A stretch of 64,000 nt of DNA from Cytobacillus sp. FSL H8-0458 (GCF_038002165.1 NZ_JBBOBR010000001.1:3410001-3474000); one strand, 5' to 3'. Positions 42,525 through 51,948 are shown, numbered from the stretch's first letter. Numbers and translations are program-made. Notes: generated from the sequence alone by a model not told the origin.

Positions 42525-43751
42525 TTACATAAGTCCGGAAAACCATAGTCCAAGCGCAGTGCCGACATAGTTGCCGATGATATAGCCCAGTGTTCCGACA
42601 ACGAGAATCGGCCCAATCAGGTCCTTCCAGCCCTTGGCAATGGCCATGGCAGCAGCAGTGGTCGGGCCGCCGACATTGGCATTGCTGGCCAGGAGGATTT
42701 CTTCGAGGTCATATTTTAATAGTTTGCCTGCAGTTAAAGATACGGCCAGGTTCACTGCTACGATGATGAACACAAACACCAGCAGCAGCGGGGCATTCTC
42801 GATAATCAGCGGGATCGATGCAGGGATGCCGATCACAACAAAGAACAGGTATATCAGGAATGTGCCGATTTCCTGGCTCCCGTTAATAGACTCAAAGTAT
42901 CTCGGGAACATGGCCAGAGCCAGGAATGTCAGAGTAGTAAGCATCAGATACTTGTCTCCAAACAGCCCATTTACAAGATTAATAAAGAAAGAGACATCGT
43001 CCCCGGAAGGAATGGCTTTATCCAGGAATTCAGCAATCTTAAAAGCTATAATCACCAGTAAAAAAGCCGTTCCAGCGGATAAAGCGATATCCTTTAATGA
43101 AATGTCCTTTCGCTTCCAAAAGCTTTCCGCAAGTGTCTTCCCTTCTTCTCCTATAATGCCGCTTTCCACCTGATCTACATGCGGCGTTTTAAACCGGCTC
43201 CGGAAAAATCCAATGGCTGGAACCATCATCAGAACAACAAAATATATTGCCATCATTAAATTATCAGCAACAACTGCGGCTGAAACCATTTCTCCAGGCG
43301 TTTCAAATTTTGCCGCCATGGCAGCGAAGTTAACCCCGCCGCCAATATAGGATGCACTGAGCATCGCTCCCAGTTTATCGAGAACAGGAATATGATCTTT
43401 CAGCAAGAAAAAGCTGATGATCACACCTGCCACTGTTCCAATGGAGCTGATCAGAAAGATAATCAGCAGCCGGCCGCTTTCCTGCCAGATTCTTTTAATA
43501 TTCACATGAAAAAGAAGCAATGGGATTGCGAGCGGGATGATAAAAGTCCAGACTGCATCGTAAACCGGCGATGTTGTCGGAATAATGCCCGTATTAGAAA
43601 GAATGATAGCGCCAATCAGGGCAACAATCGCCCCTGAAATTTTCGCAGCTAAAGCGTATCGCTGCTCCAGATAGATGCTTGCCGAAGCCCACACCACAAT
43701 AATTCCCCAAAGTGTTACATAATCATCGGCTTTAATAAGTGAGTGCTCCAA
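42525..43751 (-). CDS. DUF819 family membrane protein
   Basis: 408 residues with about ten membrane segments and the family pattern GGGVNFAAMAAKF and ASNANVGGPTTAAAMAIAKGW. The B. subtilis YjcL group belongs here, of unknown transport function. The start is a TTG at 43751 with GGGGAGG exactly eight bases upstream, and no better start in frame. It is opposite to the ABC genes and preceded by a repeat half-copy. Confidence 0.82.
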   Translation of the reverse strand: MEHSLIKADDYVTLWGIIVVWASASIYLEQRYALAAKISGAIVALIGAIILSNTGIIPTTSPVYDAVWTFIIPLAIPLLLFHVNIKRIWQESGRLLIIFLISSIGTVAGVIISFFLLKDHIPVLDKLGAMLSASYIGGGVNFAAMAAKFETPGEMVSAAVVADNLMMAIYFVVLMMVPAIGFFRSRFKTPHVDQVESGIIGEEGKTLAESFWKRKDISLKDIALSAGTAFLLVIIAFKIAEFLDKAIPSGDDVSFFINLVNGLFGDKYLMLTTLTFLALAMFPRYFESINGSQEIGTFLIYLFFVVIGIPASIPLIIENAPLLLVFVFIIVAVNLAVSLTAGKLLKYDLEEILLASNANVGGPTTAAAMAIAKGWKDLIGPILVVGTLGYIIGNYVGTALGLWFSGLM

Positions 43752-43840
43752 TAAAGTTTCCTCCCCTTTTACAATTTCTACTAACTATAGTAGCGTTATT
43801 TCTTTTAAAATTCAAAATATTCAAATCACCTGAAGCAGTT

Positions 43841-43869
43841 TCGACAAAATTCGGGTGGTGCCTGTCACC
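43841..43869. repeat. Half copy of the GTGACAGG palindrome
   Basis: TCGACAAAATTCGGGTGG followed by TGCCTGTCAC, identical in arrangement to 33890-33917. It lies between the DUF819 gene and the ABC transporter operon. Confidence 0.8.
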
Positions 43870-43955
43870 CAAAATTTCTTTTCACTTTTTTGAAGCCGAA
43901 TGTGCCCTTTCGTACGTCTAGAAGGCAGACACTTTTTTAGAAGGAAGGTTATTGC

Positions 43956-44645
43956 ATGATAGAAGTTAGAGAATTAAGCCATGCATTTGAAATTGGGAAG
44001 AAAGAAAAGAAGACGGTTATTCCTGTATTGGAGGATGTTTCTTTTTCAGTGGAAAAAGGCGAGATTGTCACAATTGTGGGCAGGAGCGGATCAGGTAAGT
44101 CGACGCTTTTGAATATCATCAGCGGTTTTATTAAGCCGAAGCATGGTGAAGTCTGGATTCATGGCGAGAAGGTCAGTGACTATAACGAAGGCAAATTCGC
44201 TGACTTCCGCCTGGCGAATCTCGGGTTCATTTTCCAAAGCTTTCAGCTGATTCCGAGCATGACGGCTTACCAGAATGTCGAGCTCCCTCTCATTCTCAAG
44301 GGAATGCCTGAAAAGGAAAGACAGCAGAAGACGGAAGAGACGTTGAAGCGTGTAGGACTCATCGAATATAAGGATCATTATCCAAGTGAGCTTTCCGGCG
44401 GACAGCAGCAGCGTGTCAGCATCGCCCGGGCGCTTGTCGTGAATCCTCCCCTCATTCTGGCGGATGAACCGACAGGCAGCCTGGACAGTGAAACAGAAAA
44501 CGAGCTGCTGCAGTTCATTCACGAGCTGAACCGTGATCTGGGCATTACGTTTCTGATTATTACGCACGACGAAAAAGTGGCATCCATCGGCCATAAGACA
44601 ATTGAAATTACAGATGGAAGGGTTATGGAGGGTGTGTTGGCATGA
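43956..44645 (+). CDS. ABC transporter ATP-binding protein, MacB/LolD type
   Basis: 229 residues: Walker [13 protein letters not shown] loop, signature [15 protein letters not shown], Walker [13 protein letters not shown] and the D/H loop region [13 protein letters not shown]. This type drives FtsX-like permeases exporting peptides, lipoproteins or antibiotics. The stop TGA overlaps the permease start (44642) by 4 bases. AGGAAGG precedes the ATG. No membrane fusion protein is next to it, unlike many MacAB systems. Confidence 0.9.
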   Translation: MIEVRELSHAFEIGKKEKKTVIPVLEDVSFSVEKGEIVTIVGRSGSGKSTLLNIISGFIKPKHGEVWIHGEKVSDYNEGKFADFRLANLGFIFQSFQLIPSMTAYQNVELPLILKGMPEKERQQKTEETLKRVGLIEYKDHYPSELSGGQQQRVSIARALVVNPPLILADEPTGSLDSETENELLQFIHELNRDLGITFLIITHDEKVASIGHKTIEITDGRVMEGVLA

Positions 44646-45979
44646 ATGTAAAAGATCAATTCAGATTTGTAAGGCAAAATATGAAAAAGAATAAAACAAG
44701 ACTGTTTATGACGATTTTAGCCACAGCAATTGGATGTACCTTCCTGATTGTGCTGGCATCGGTCGGATTCGGGCTGCATAAATCGATCATCCAGGATGTA
44801 ATGGAAGACAGCCTCGTTACGGAAATCCAGGTTCACGGCAAGGAAGCGGGCGAAGGAAATTTTCAGGGCATAAAAGATGAGGATATCAAACATTTTCAAG
44901 AAATCACCGGGGTAAAAGCAGTCACCCGCAGGCAATCTCTGCAGCAAAGCCCGATCTTTAAAACAGATGATTATACCGCTCAATCAGAGGCCGTTTCGGC
45001 ATATTTTCCGGAAGAAGTGAAAGCGGGATTTGAGCTTTCTGAAGGAAGACTCCCGGAAAAAGAAAATGAAGTCGTGGTTGGCTCCTCCTTTGCTGATGGT
45101 CTGTCTCTGAAGCCGAAAGAAGGAGAAAACTCCTTTAATGAGGATGGCTCTATAAAAGAAGAATACGCCTACAAGGGTGAGTTAGTCGGAAAGACGATTG
45201 AAATGGAAGTTATCAAAATGGAGGATGGCAAAGAAGTCAAAAAGTCCATACCGCTAACCATAACCGGGGTCACGAAGAAGCCTTCTAAAGAATGGCTGCA
45301 GATCCGCACGGTCTTCATTTCTGAAGACATTTTTAAAGAAGTCGAAGCTTTCACCGGCACACCAGGCGGCAGCCCGGAGCAAGGGGAAGGGGCTTCCGGG
45401 GATACCAGCCGAATATACGATAGAGTCAGCCTTTACGCAAAAGATGTCGAGGCTGTCACAGGTATCAATGACAAATTAAAAAACGGCAATTATATGGTTT
45501 ATTCCATTGTGAACGAGATGAAGCAGATTAATATGGTTTTTACGATTCTAAAAATCGGCCTTCTCTTCATCGGAACCATCGCTTTAATCATTGCTTCCAT
45601 CGGCATTTATAATACAATGACGATGGCCGTTACAGAGCGGGCCCCCGATATCGGCATCATGAAAGCGATCGGCGCCCATCCGAAAACGATTAAGCGGATC
45701 TTTGTCCTTGAAAGCAGCTATATCGGCTTGCTTGGCGCCCTGTTTGGCACAATTGCCGCTTATGGTATCAGCTATGCGGTCAACCTGGCCCTTCCGCTCG
45801 TGCTGGAAAGAGTATTTGAGGAAGCCCCGCCTGAGGGACTCATGCTTTCTTATATTCCTTGGTCCCTTACTCTGATCAGTGTGGCGATTTGCCTGACAGT
45901 CACCATCTTCTCCGGCTGGCGTCCGGCCAAGCGCGCGACACAGGTGGATGTGCTGAAGGCAATGAGACGGGAAGTTTAA
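44642..45979 (+). CDS. FtsX-like ABC permease, MacB-type
   Basis: 445 residues: a first membrane segment (about 20-42), a large extracytoplasmic MacB periplasmic-core domain (about 50-290), then three segments near the C-terminus (about 300-325, 355-385, 405-425) with the typical YNTMTMAVTERAPDIGIMKAIGAHPKTIKRIF coupling loop. With the preceding ATPase it forms a MacB-like exporter. The substrate is unknown. Terminator follows at 46014. Confidence 0.9.
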   Translation: MNVKDQFRFVRQNMKKNKTRLFMTILATAIGCTFLIVLASVGFGLHKSIIQDVMEDSLVTEIQVHGKEAGEGNFQGIKDEDIKHFQEITGVKAVTRRQSLQQSPIFKTDDYTAQSEAVSAYFPEEVKAGFELSEGRLPEKENEVVVGSSFADGLSLKPKEGENSFNEDGSIKEEYAYKGELVGKTIEMEVIKMEDGKEVKKSIPLTITGVTKKPSKEWLQIRTVFISEDIFKEVEAFTGTPGGSPEQGEGASGDTSRIYDRVSLYAKDVEAVTGINDKLKNGNYMVYSIVNEMKQINMVFTILKIGLLFIGTIALIIASIGIYNTMTMAVTERAPDIGIMKAIGAHPKTIKRIFVLESSYIGLLGALFGTIAAYGISYAVNLALPLVLERVFEEAPPEGLMLSYIPWSLTLISVAICLTVTIFSGWRPAKRATQVDVLKAMRREV

Positions 45980-46013
45980 TTGGGTGAAATCTGCAGTTTA
46001 GTGAATTTATGTC

Positions 46014-46045
46014 AAAAAAAGGATGCTGGCAGGCATCCTTTTTTT
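46014..46045 (+). terminator. Intrinsic terminator after ABC operon
   Basis: GGATGC/GCATCC stem (AAAAAAAGGATGC side to GCATCCTTTTTTT) with a 6-base loop, after the ABC permease gene. Confidence 0.85.
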
Positions 46046-46143
46046 ACCCAATAATCTGAGTCTCTCCTCCAGTATGATGGTCTGCTGTATCCTCCATTAA
46101 GACAAGGAAAAACACAGCCTTCTGCTGGCGATGCTTTCCCGGC

Positions 46144-46875
46144 TTACCCATTTAAAAACAAGGTAGCCGTTACATATTTCTTTGTCAGCGACTTGTAATA
46201 GGCCGATAAAACGGTGAGGGAGGCCGTTACAAGAATATTCGAGACGATGTCTTTCTGCTGATCCGTAAAATCCTGAAAGCTTTCCAATGTCTGCAAGGCT
46301 TCCTGTTTGATGCATCTCTCAATGCCATCATGCATGTTTTCGCCTAATATATTATGATGATGGGCTTTTTCAAAAATAGCCGCGTAAGCAGAATAAAATG
46401 GGATCGGCTCAATCAAATCGTCTGATCTGTCATCGAGATCATTAAAAAGGAGAGCCAGAATTTTCCGGATAGAATCAAAATCGAGCGTCGCTTTCAGATC
46501 CTCCACGATAAAAAGCATGGCAGCCTGGTCGACTGAATATTTCTTGCCGAGCTGCGGACTGCCAATCAGGTTCTTCACATCCCGCTTCACCCAGTTTTGA
46601 ACGGCACTCGAAGATAAATGGGTGAATTCAATCTGGTTCCCCAGTGCAACAATTTCATTTATGGAAAAGCCGATTTTCTGCAAATCTGCCCGAAGCAATT
46701 TTTCAAAAATAGCCGGCATTTTCGTATCGAGAAAAGCTTCCATTGAAATTCCTTTTTTTGCATGAGCGGCTGCCCATGCCTGCTGGAGGATTTGTTTGGG
46801 CGAAAGCTCCCCTTCTCCCTTCAGCGACAGCAGGAAATCAGCCATGCTTTTCCTTGATAGCTGGAATAATTCCAA
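46144..46875 (-). CDS. DUF1836 domain protein
   Basis: 243 residues. A region near residues 70-150 has the pattern of the DUF1836 family, with a MerR-like helix-turn-helix ([45 protein letters not shown]). Its role is unknown; the motif suggests DNA binding. The start is TTG at 46875 with GGGGCTGAT upstream, so it is uncertain. It is divergent from htpX, with about 180 bases between. Confidence 0.7.
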   Translation of the reverse strand: MELFQLSRKSMADFLLSLKGEGELSPKQILQQAWAAAHAKKGISMEAFLDTKMPAIFEKLLRADLQKIGFSINEIVALGNQIEFTHLSSSAVQNWVKRDVKNLIGSPQLGKKYSVDQAAMLFIVEDLKATLDFDSIRKILALLFNDLDDRSDDLIEPIPFYSAYAAIFEKAHHHNILGENMHDGIERCIKQEALQTLESFQDFTDQQKDIVSNILVTASLTVLSAYYKSLTKKYVTATLFLNG

Positions 46876-47052
46876 GGTAATCAGCCCCTGCGTTCTCTAT
46901 TCAATGCTTTCATCCTAATCGTTTCAATGATAACAGTCAATGTCTATTTCCGTTTTGCCCTGGTTATGGCTTGCCATTTTCACAGAAAAAATATATTATA
47001 TAGTCAGATGACAAGTTCATATGAACTCAAAATAGATAAAAAGGGTGAGGAA

Positions 47053-47934
47053 ATGGGTAAACGTATTTTTTACTTTTTATTGACGAACGTGCTTGTTCTA
47101 TTGACAATCAGCATTATTTTCTCGCTGATTGGCGGAGGTAACTACATTAATGCCCAGGGCGGCATTGATTTTGGCGCATTGCTGGTATTCAGTGCGGTCA
47201 TTGGCTTCTCCGGCTCCTTCATTTCTCTGTGGATGTCCCGCTGGATGGCCAAAAAAATGATGAATGTCCAGGTGCTGGATCCGAATGGTGCCCTTTCAGG
47301 AGCTGAACGGGACATCGTGGAGAAGGTTCACCGCCTTTCAAGAGCGGCAGGCTTAACGCATATGCCGGAAGTTGGAATCTACCACTCTCCTGAAGTGAAC
47401 GCATTTGCGACTGGTCCTTCGAAAAAACGCTCGCTTGTGGCAGTTTCAACTGGATTGCTGCAGGAAATGGACGACGATGCCATTGAAGGTGTCATCGCTC
47501 ATGAGGTGGCACACATTGCGAACGGAGACATGGTCACCATGACTCTTCTCCAGGGGGTTGTCAACACATTCGTTGTCTTCCTTGCCAGAATCGCGGCGTG
47601 GGTGGCATCCCGTTTTGTCAAAGAAGAAATGGCGCCAATTGTGCATTTCATCGCTGTAATTGTGTTCCAAATCGCCTTCTCAATCCTTGGAAGTCTTGTC
47701 GTCTTCGCCTATTCCCGCCATCGTGAGTTCCATGCGGACCGCGGGGGTGCTGACCTGGCCGGCAAAGACAAAATGACACATGCCCTGCAGATGCTGAAGG
47801 CCTACTCCAGCCGCATCAAGGGTGAAGAGCAGACAGCCATTTCCACTTTGAAGATTAATAACAGAAGCAAAGCTTCCCTGTTCTCAACCCATCCGGATTT
47901 GGATGAGCGTATTAGACGATTGAGTGCGAAGTAA
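47053..47934 (+). CDS. htpX: Membrane metalloprotease HtpX
   Basis: 293-residue M48-family zinc protease with two N-terminal membrane segments and the metal motif [12 protein letters not shown] (HExxH) followed by a downstream zinc-ligand glutamate region FHADRGGAD. It degrades misfolded membrane proteins. The ATG at 47053 has GGGTGAGG upstream; an in-frame start at 46927 would add a poor, low-complexity N-terminus and is rejected. A terminator follows. Confidence 0.92.
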   Translation: MGKRIFYFLLTNVLVLLTISIIFSLIGGGNYINAQGGIDFGALLVFSAVIGFSGSFISLWMSRWMAKKMMNVQVLDPNGALSGAERDIVEKVHRLSRAAGLTHMPEVGIYHSPEVNAFATGPSKKRSLVAVSTGLLQEMDDDAIEGVIAHEVAHIANGDMVTMTLLQGVVNTFVVFLARIAAWVASRFVKEEMAPIVHFIAVIVFQIAFSILGSLVVFAYSRHREFHADRGGADLAGKDKMTHALQMLKAYSSRIKGEEQTAISTLKINNRSKASLFSTHPDLDERIRRLSAK

Positions 47935-47984
47935 GTAAAAAAGCGCAAAGTGCTTTAACCGGAAATTTCTATATCATAAAGAAC

Positions 47985-48015
47985 AAAGCTATCCTTTTGC
48001 GGGATAGCTTTTCCT
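47985..48015 (+). terminator. Intrinsic terminator after htpX
   Basis: AAAGCTATCC and GGATAGCTTT form a 10-bp stem with a 7-base loop, followed by TCC. The rest of the 300-base gap 47935-48234 holds the sigma-B-like promoter described next. Confidence 0.75.
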
Positions 48016-48109
48016 CATTTTTGTGAATTTTTTCCTCCAATTAAGTGTTCGTTTCCCAAATTTCACATTTAGCAGGCATCCTTTTTATTTCTCCAACTCT
48101 CTAAAAATT

Positions 48110-48134
48110 GTTTGCTCCTCCAATAAAAGGGTAA
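48110..48134 (+). promoter_or_regulatory. Sigma-B-like promoter upstream of DUF378 gene
   Basis: GTTTGC (48110-48115), a 13-bp spacer and GGGTAA (48129-48134) match the sigma-B consensus GTTTAA-N12-15-GGGTAT closely. The leader to the ATG is about 95 bases. Confidence 0.55.
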
Positions 48135-48234
48135 CTACCTAATATATAGCAGAAAGAGCATCGGAGTAAGGCTGTGACGGTTTATACCGATGCCGGCACG
48201 CTGTATGATTACTCATTTTGAGGAGGACAAGAAC

Positions 48235-48468
48235 ATGAACGGTTTCCAGCGTATTGCACTTGTACTAACGATTATAGGAGCCATTAATTGGGGACTGATT
48301 GGATTTTTCCAATTTGATTTAGTTGCCAGCTTATTTGGAGGGCAGGATGCAGTTCTATCAAGAATAGTCTATGGGCTAGTGGGAATTGCCGGTTTGATCA
48401 ATCTCGGTCTCCTCTTTAAACCAAGCCGCGAATATGACAGAGAACCTGAATCAAGGCCAGTAAGATAA
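48235..48468 (+). CDS. DUF378 family small membrane protein
   Basis: 77 residues with two membrane segments (about 4-26 and 39-58), rich in Gly, Ala and Leu, with the DUF378 pattern IGAINWGLIGFFQFDLVASLFGG. Homologues such as YuzA are small stress proteins of unknown function. The ATG at 48235 has AGGAGG seven bases upstream. A sigma-B-like promoter precedes it, in keeping with a general stress role. Confidence 0.8.
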   Translation: MNGFQRIALVLTIIGAINWGLIGFFQFDLVASLFGGQDAVLSRIVYGLVGIAGLINLGLLFKPSREYDREPESRPVR

Positions 48469-48505
48469 AATGATATTCCCCTCAGCCTTTTGGCAAGGGG
48501 GATAT

Positions 48506-48527
48506 TTCAATCAAACGTTTGATTGAA
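48506..48527. promoter_or_regulatory. Perfect 22-bp palindrome (TetR-operator-like)
   Basis: TTCAATCAAAC and its exact complement. The last nine codons of the methyltransferase gene fall in it, so selection on protein sequence cannot explain the perfection. The near-copy at 6875-6896 is intergenic. Confidence 0.45.
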
Positions 48528-49094
48528 GCGATAGACCAGGAAACGCTCGTTTTCGTCACCCTTTAGTGCCACCTCATTGACCAGTTCAAATGGAGTGCTG
48601 TTTTCCAGATAAAATAGATAATCTTCTGAAGGGTAGTATAAAATAATGTCCATCTTGCGCGGAGTCCCTTCAGCTGATCGGAGTATATTGTTGACGACTT
48701 TCATAAAAATCTGCACTGAAAATGGATTGAAAAAGTAAAAATGAGTGTCCTGCGGAGTGATTTCATACTCCTGAGCCAGTATGCAATTAAAGCTGATTCC
48801 TGCTTTTTCCCCTTTGTATGTCCGGAGATTTTTCAGTGCCTCACGGTAAAAGTCATCACTCATTTCCACACCTTCAGCGGAAGCCCGAAAGGTATGGTGT
48901 ATATAAAACGGCAGCCGTCCCTTGCCGCAGCCGAAGTCCACGAGGCGGTCACTGCTTTTCAGCGTGTATTCACTGAACAGTTTTTCCAGACCCTCGTAAG
49001 GAGTAGGTTCGTAGCGATGGTAGTGAAAGGATTTGTGGTAGCCTTTTTGGTCGCCGTGTGTATGGATATTCAGCCATTCATCAAAATCTTTCAT
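48507..49094 (-). CDS. Class I SAM-dependent methyltransferase
   Basis: 195 residues with SAM motif I LVDFGCGKGRLPFYIHHTF near residue 55 and motif-III/IV region NCILAQEYEITPQDTHFYFFNPFS. Substrate not known. GGAGCCC precedes the ATG. Its stop codon lies within a perfect 22-bp palindrome. It is opposite to the DUF378 gene. Confidence 0.82.
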   Translation of the reverse strand: MKDFDEWLNIHTHGDQKGYHKSFHYHRYEPTPYEGLEKLFSEYTLKSSDRLVDFGCGKGRLPFYIHHTFRASAEGVEMSDDFYREALKNLRTYKGEKAGISFNCILAQEYEITPQDTHFYFFNPFSVQIFMKVVNNILRSAEGTPRKMDIILYYPSEDYLFYLENSTPFELVNEVALKGDENERFLVYRFNQTFD

Positions 49095-49161
49095 AGCGGG
49101 CTCCTTTTAAAAAATGCCTGCCGCGTACCAATGAGGACAGCAACAGGCAGTTGTATATGTT

Positions 49162-50010
49162 CTAATTTTTAGGTTCAATCACTAAATATTCCCCTAAGGT
49201 CTGCTGCAGAGTTCCCTTTGTTTCTGCCTGGCTCTGGAATGATACTCCAGCATGAATCATTTTGCGGACAAGCTCAGCCCGCAGACCGGTAATGACTGCA
49301 TCACAGCCCATCATTCTGATACCGCTCAAAATCTTTTTGAAGTGGACGATGACATCAACTTCCATATCGGCAATTCCGGAAAGGTCCATGATTAATGTCT
49401 GGATTTTAATAGAGGCGATATCCATCAGAACTTTTTCTTCAATCGTCTGAATCCGGTAAGAATCAATCATGCCAATCAGCGGCAATACTGCGACAGACGT
49501 GCTGACCGGAATAATCGGCACGGACAAATGCTCCACCAGTTTGCGCTGCGATTTAAGCATTTCATCCTTATAATCAGAATAGCTGATAAAGAAGTTATTT
49601 AAAAATTGGTCCACAAGATCATTGACTTCTTTTTCCATACTATAGAAATCCTCAGCCACTTTGTCCTGCCCTTTAATTCTGTCATACTGGAACAGGAAGT
49701 GCCATAAAGTCCGCCGGATCGCCTGTACCCATTCCAGTTTAAAAGAAAGCGTCAGGGAATGCTCAGCCCAGGCCACACCTTCCTGTCTGGCAAAAGCAAT
49801 CAGCTCTTCATCTCTATTTTCAGCTACATATAAAGCCAGTCTTTCGGCATTTTTTAAAAGATCAATATTCCCTCTTTGCAGAATTTCATTGATTTTAGAG
49901 GCTACATTCACAGCCTCTGACAATAATTTTTGCTGAAAGTTCTCACGATTCGCAACAATAAATCCTGCAATATCGCTTGTTTCTTTGTAGGTTGCTTCCA
50001 TTTTAAACAT
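49162..50010 (-). CDS. RsbR-like STAS protein with altered phosphorylation sites
   Basis: 282 residues: an N-terminal helical sensor region (about 1-150, as in the RsbRD-type group) and a C-terminal STAS domain (about 165-275). At the place of RsbRA Thr171 there is Ser184 (GMIDSYR), and at that of Thr205 there is Val218 (IADMEVDVI). It can probably not be phosphorylated at the second site, and may act as a constitutively altered stressosome subunit. The start codon is ATG at 50010; an ATG at 50001 is possible. A sigma-B-like promoter lies upstream, which would make the stress response self-reinforcing. Confidence 0.82.
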   Translation of the reverse strand: MFKMEATYKETSDIAGFIVANRENFQQKLLSEAVNVASKINEILQRGNIDLLKNAERLALYVAENRDEELIAFARQEGVAWAEHSLTLSFKLEWVQAIRRTLWHFLFQYDRIKGQDKVAEDFYSMEKEVNDLVDQFLNNFFISYSDYKDEMLKSQRKLVEHLSVPIIPVSTSVAVLPLIGMIDSYRIQTIEEKVLMDIASIKIQTLIMDLSGIADMEVDVIVHFKKILSGIRMMGCDAVITGLRAELVRKMIHAGVSFQSQAETKGTLQQTLGEYLVIEPKN

Positions 50011-50114
50011 ACGCCCCCTTGTTATATATATACAATTCGTTTAAGGCGAAGAAAATCCTTCTCTTGAATTTGATTTTGAAGATCACTTTTTTTATGACAG
50101 AGTTCTAAATGTTT

Positions 50115-50140
50115 ATACCCTTTTTATTTTGCCCATAAAC
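50115..50140 (-). promoter_or_regulatory. Sigma-B-like promoter of the STAS gene at 49162
   Basis: On the minus strand GTTTAT (plus 50135-50140), a 14-bp spacer and a perfect GGGTAT (plus 50115-50120). The start point would be near 50107, giving a leader of about 100 bases. Confidence 0.65.
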
Positions 50141-50168
50141 CATAAATTTAATTTTTTTATGAAATAGT

Positions 50169-50191
50169 AAAAAAAGCGCCGGAGAGGCGCC
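50169..50191 (-). terminator. Intrinsic terminator after NSS transporter gene
   Basis: GCGCC/GGCGC stem with the short loop TCTCC and a run of seven T on the minus strand. Confidence 0.75.
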
Positions 50192-50194
50192 TCT

Positions 50195-51538
50195 TTAAAT
50201 AACTCCTAATGTGCTCATAAACACAACTACAATCGTAACCGGAACAACCACTTTCATCAGGATGCTCCACGCGGTGTACATGGCTGGCGAAATGTCGCTG
50301 CCAAGCAGAAATTCTTCTTTTACAAGCCCTTTGTCCATTCTTAAAGAAACAAACAAGGCAATCAGCAGGCAGCCCAGCGGAAGCAGGATGTTGCTGACCA
50401 AGTAGTCGGTTGCATCAAAAATATTTTTCCCGAAAATCGTGAAGTCTCCAAGCAGGCTGAATGACAACGCAGCAGGAATCCCGGCGGCAAACATGACTAT
50501 GCCGGAGATCCAGGAGATTTTTTTCCGTGAATGCTTTCCGTTCTCGATGAAGGCTGAGACGATGATTTCCAGCATGCTGAACGATGAGGTCAGGGTTGCA
50601 AATAAGAAAAGCAGCAGGAAGATCGCCAGGAACACTTCTCCTAATGGGATCTGTGAAAAGACAGCCGGCAGGACCATGAACAGCAGCCCCGGGCCTTCCG
50701 CCGGTTCAAATCCGAATGCAAATACAACCGGGAAAATCGCCAATCCTGCCAGGACTGAGATGATGATGTTCATGATGACAACAGATCCGGCAGACGTTGG
50801 AATGCTGACTTTCTTATCCAGGTATGAGCTGTACGTGACCATACAGGAAAAGCCGACTGCTAATGCAAAGAATGATTGTCCCAATGCATAGAGTGCAGAT
50901 TCGCCTGTGATTTTACTAAAGTCCGGGTTCAGGAAGAACTTGACCCCTTCCATTGCTCCATCCAGCGTCAAAGCGCGTATGACAAGCACAATAAAAAAGA
51001 TGAATAATAGCGGCATCATGTATTTGCTTGCAGCTTCAATCCCGTTTTGGATTCCGAATGTAATGACGACAATATTAATAAGAAGGAACACAGCAAGTCC
51101 CATTAGCGTCCAGCTTGGTGTCGAAGTGATCATGCCAAATAGTTCCGGATAGGCTGCACCCGGCTTGATTATTTGTCCGCCGATCGACAGAACTGTGTAA
51201 ATCAGCACCCAGCCCCCAACAACCGAGTAAAAGCTCAGCAGCAGGAAGCAGCCAATCACCCCAAGCTTCCCGGTAATCGTCCACAGGCTGTTTGGCGCCA
51301 GTTTATAATAGGCAGACACGGCTTCCTTCTGTGCGCCCCGCCCGATTATAAATTCTGAAATGAGCATCGGCATACCCACCAGGATCGTAAATGCGATAAA
51401 CATCAGCAAAAAGGCGCCACCGCCGCTTGTTCCGGCTACGTACGGGAACTTCCAGATGGCCCCCAGGCCAATCGCCGCACCGGCCGAGGACATAATAAAG
51501 CCGAATTTAGATGACCATTGCTCTCGATTTGTACTCAT
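50195..51538 (-). CDS. NSS-family Na+-dependent transporter, possible tryptophan uptake
   Basis: 447 residues with 11-12 membrane segments and the signature SSAGAAIGLGAIWKFPYVAGTSGGGAFLLMF near residue 15, typical of neurotransmitter:sodium symporter homologues. Bacterial members such as TnaT and LeuT carry tryptophan, tyrosine or leucine. It follows the kynA gene on the same strand with a 52-bp repeat array in between. The tryptophan-catabolic neighbours make tryptophan a good guess; specificity is not shown. GGGGGGAAACT precedes the ATG. Confidence 0.88.
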   Translation of the reverse strand: MSTNREQWSSKFGFIMSSAGAAIGLGAIWKFPYVAGTSGGGAFLLMFIAFTILVGMPMLISEFIIGRGAQKEAVSAYYKLAPNSLWTITGKLGVIGCFLLLSFYSVVGGWVLIYTVLSIGGQIIKPGAAYPELFGMITSTPSWTLMGLAVFLLINIVVITFGIQNGIEAASKYMMPLLFIFFIVLVIRALTLDGAMEGVKFFLNPDFSKITGESALYALGQSFFALAVGFSCMVTYSSYLDKKVSIPTSAGSVVIMNIIISVLAGLAIFPVVFAFGFEPAEGPGLLFMVLPAVFSQIPLGEVFLAIFLLLFLFATLTSSFSMLEIIVSAFIENGKHSRKKISWISGIVMFAAGIPAALSFSLLGDFTIFGKNIFDATDYLVSNILLPLGCLLIALFVSLRMDKGLVKEEFLLGSDISPAMYTAWSILMKVVVPVTIVVVFMSTLGVI

Positions 51539-51579
51539 AGTTTCCCCCCTGTTGTGCAGTTTTTTTTATTTTTATAGGT

Positions 51580-51948
51580 GGTTCGGACTCTGGCAGCTGT
51601 TTTCTTGCTGGTTGTGTCCGAAGTTGATCCGGATTCAGACTCTGACTTCTGTTTTTCCGCTGGTTGAGTCTAAAGTTTAACCGGGTTCCGACTCTCATTG
51701 CGGTTTTTTCGCTGATTGTGTCTGAAGTTGGTCCGGGTTCGGACTCTGACTCCGGTTTTTCCGCTGGTTGCGTCCGAAGTTGAACCGGGTTCCGACTCTC
51801 ATTGCGGTTTTTTCGCTGATTGTGTCTGAAGTTGATCCGGGTTCGAACTCTGCCTCAGGGTTTTCAGCTGGTTGTGTCCGAAGTTGATCCGGGTTCAGAC
51901 TCAGCCAACGGCTTTTCACCGCTTCTGTCCGAAGTTACCCCGAGAGAT
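51580..51948. repeat. 52-bp tandem repeat array 2 (seven units)
   Basis: Units begin at 51580, 51631, 51684, 51736, 51788, 51840 and 51892, so the period is 51-53 bp, mostly 52. Conserved parts are GGTTCGGACTC and TGTCCGAAGTTGATCC; the part between, about 25 bp, varies but is related between alternate units. Covers all of the gap between kynA and the NSS transporter gene. Confidence 0.92.

Noticed and set aside
46927..47052. N-terminal extension of htpX
   Set aside because: Adds a region without ribosome binding site ahead of the normal HtpX start, while GGGTGAGG precedes the ATG at 47053.
51580..51948. CRISPR array
   Set aside because: A constant core of about 27 bases alternating with about 25 variable bases looks similar, but the variable parts are related to each other, the cores are degenerate, and no cas gene is in the window.
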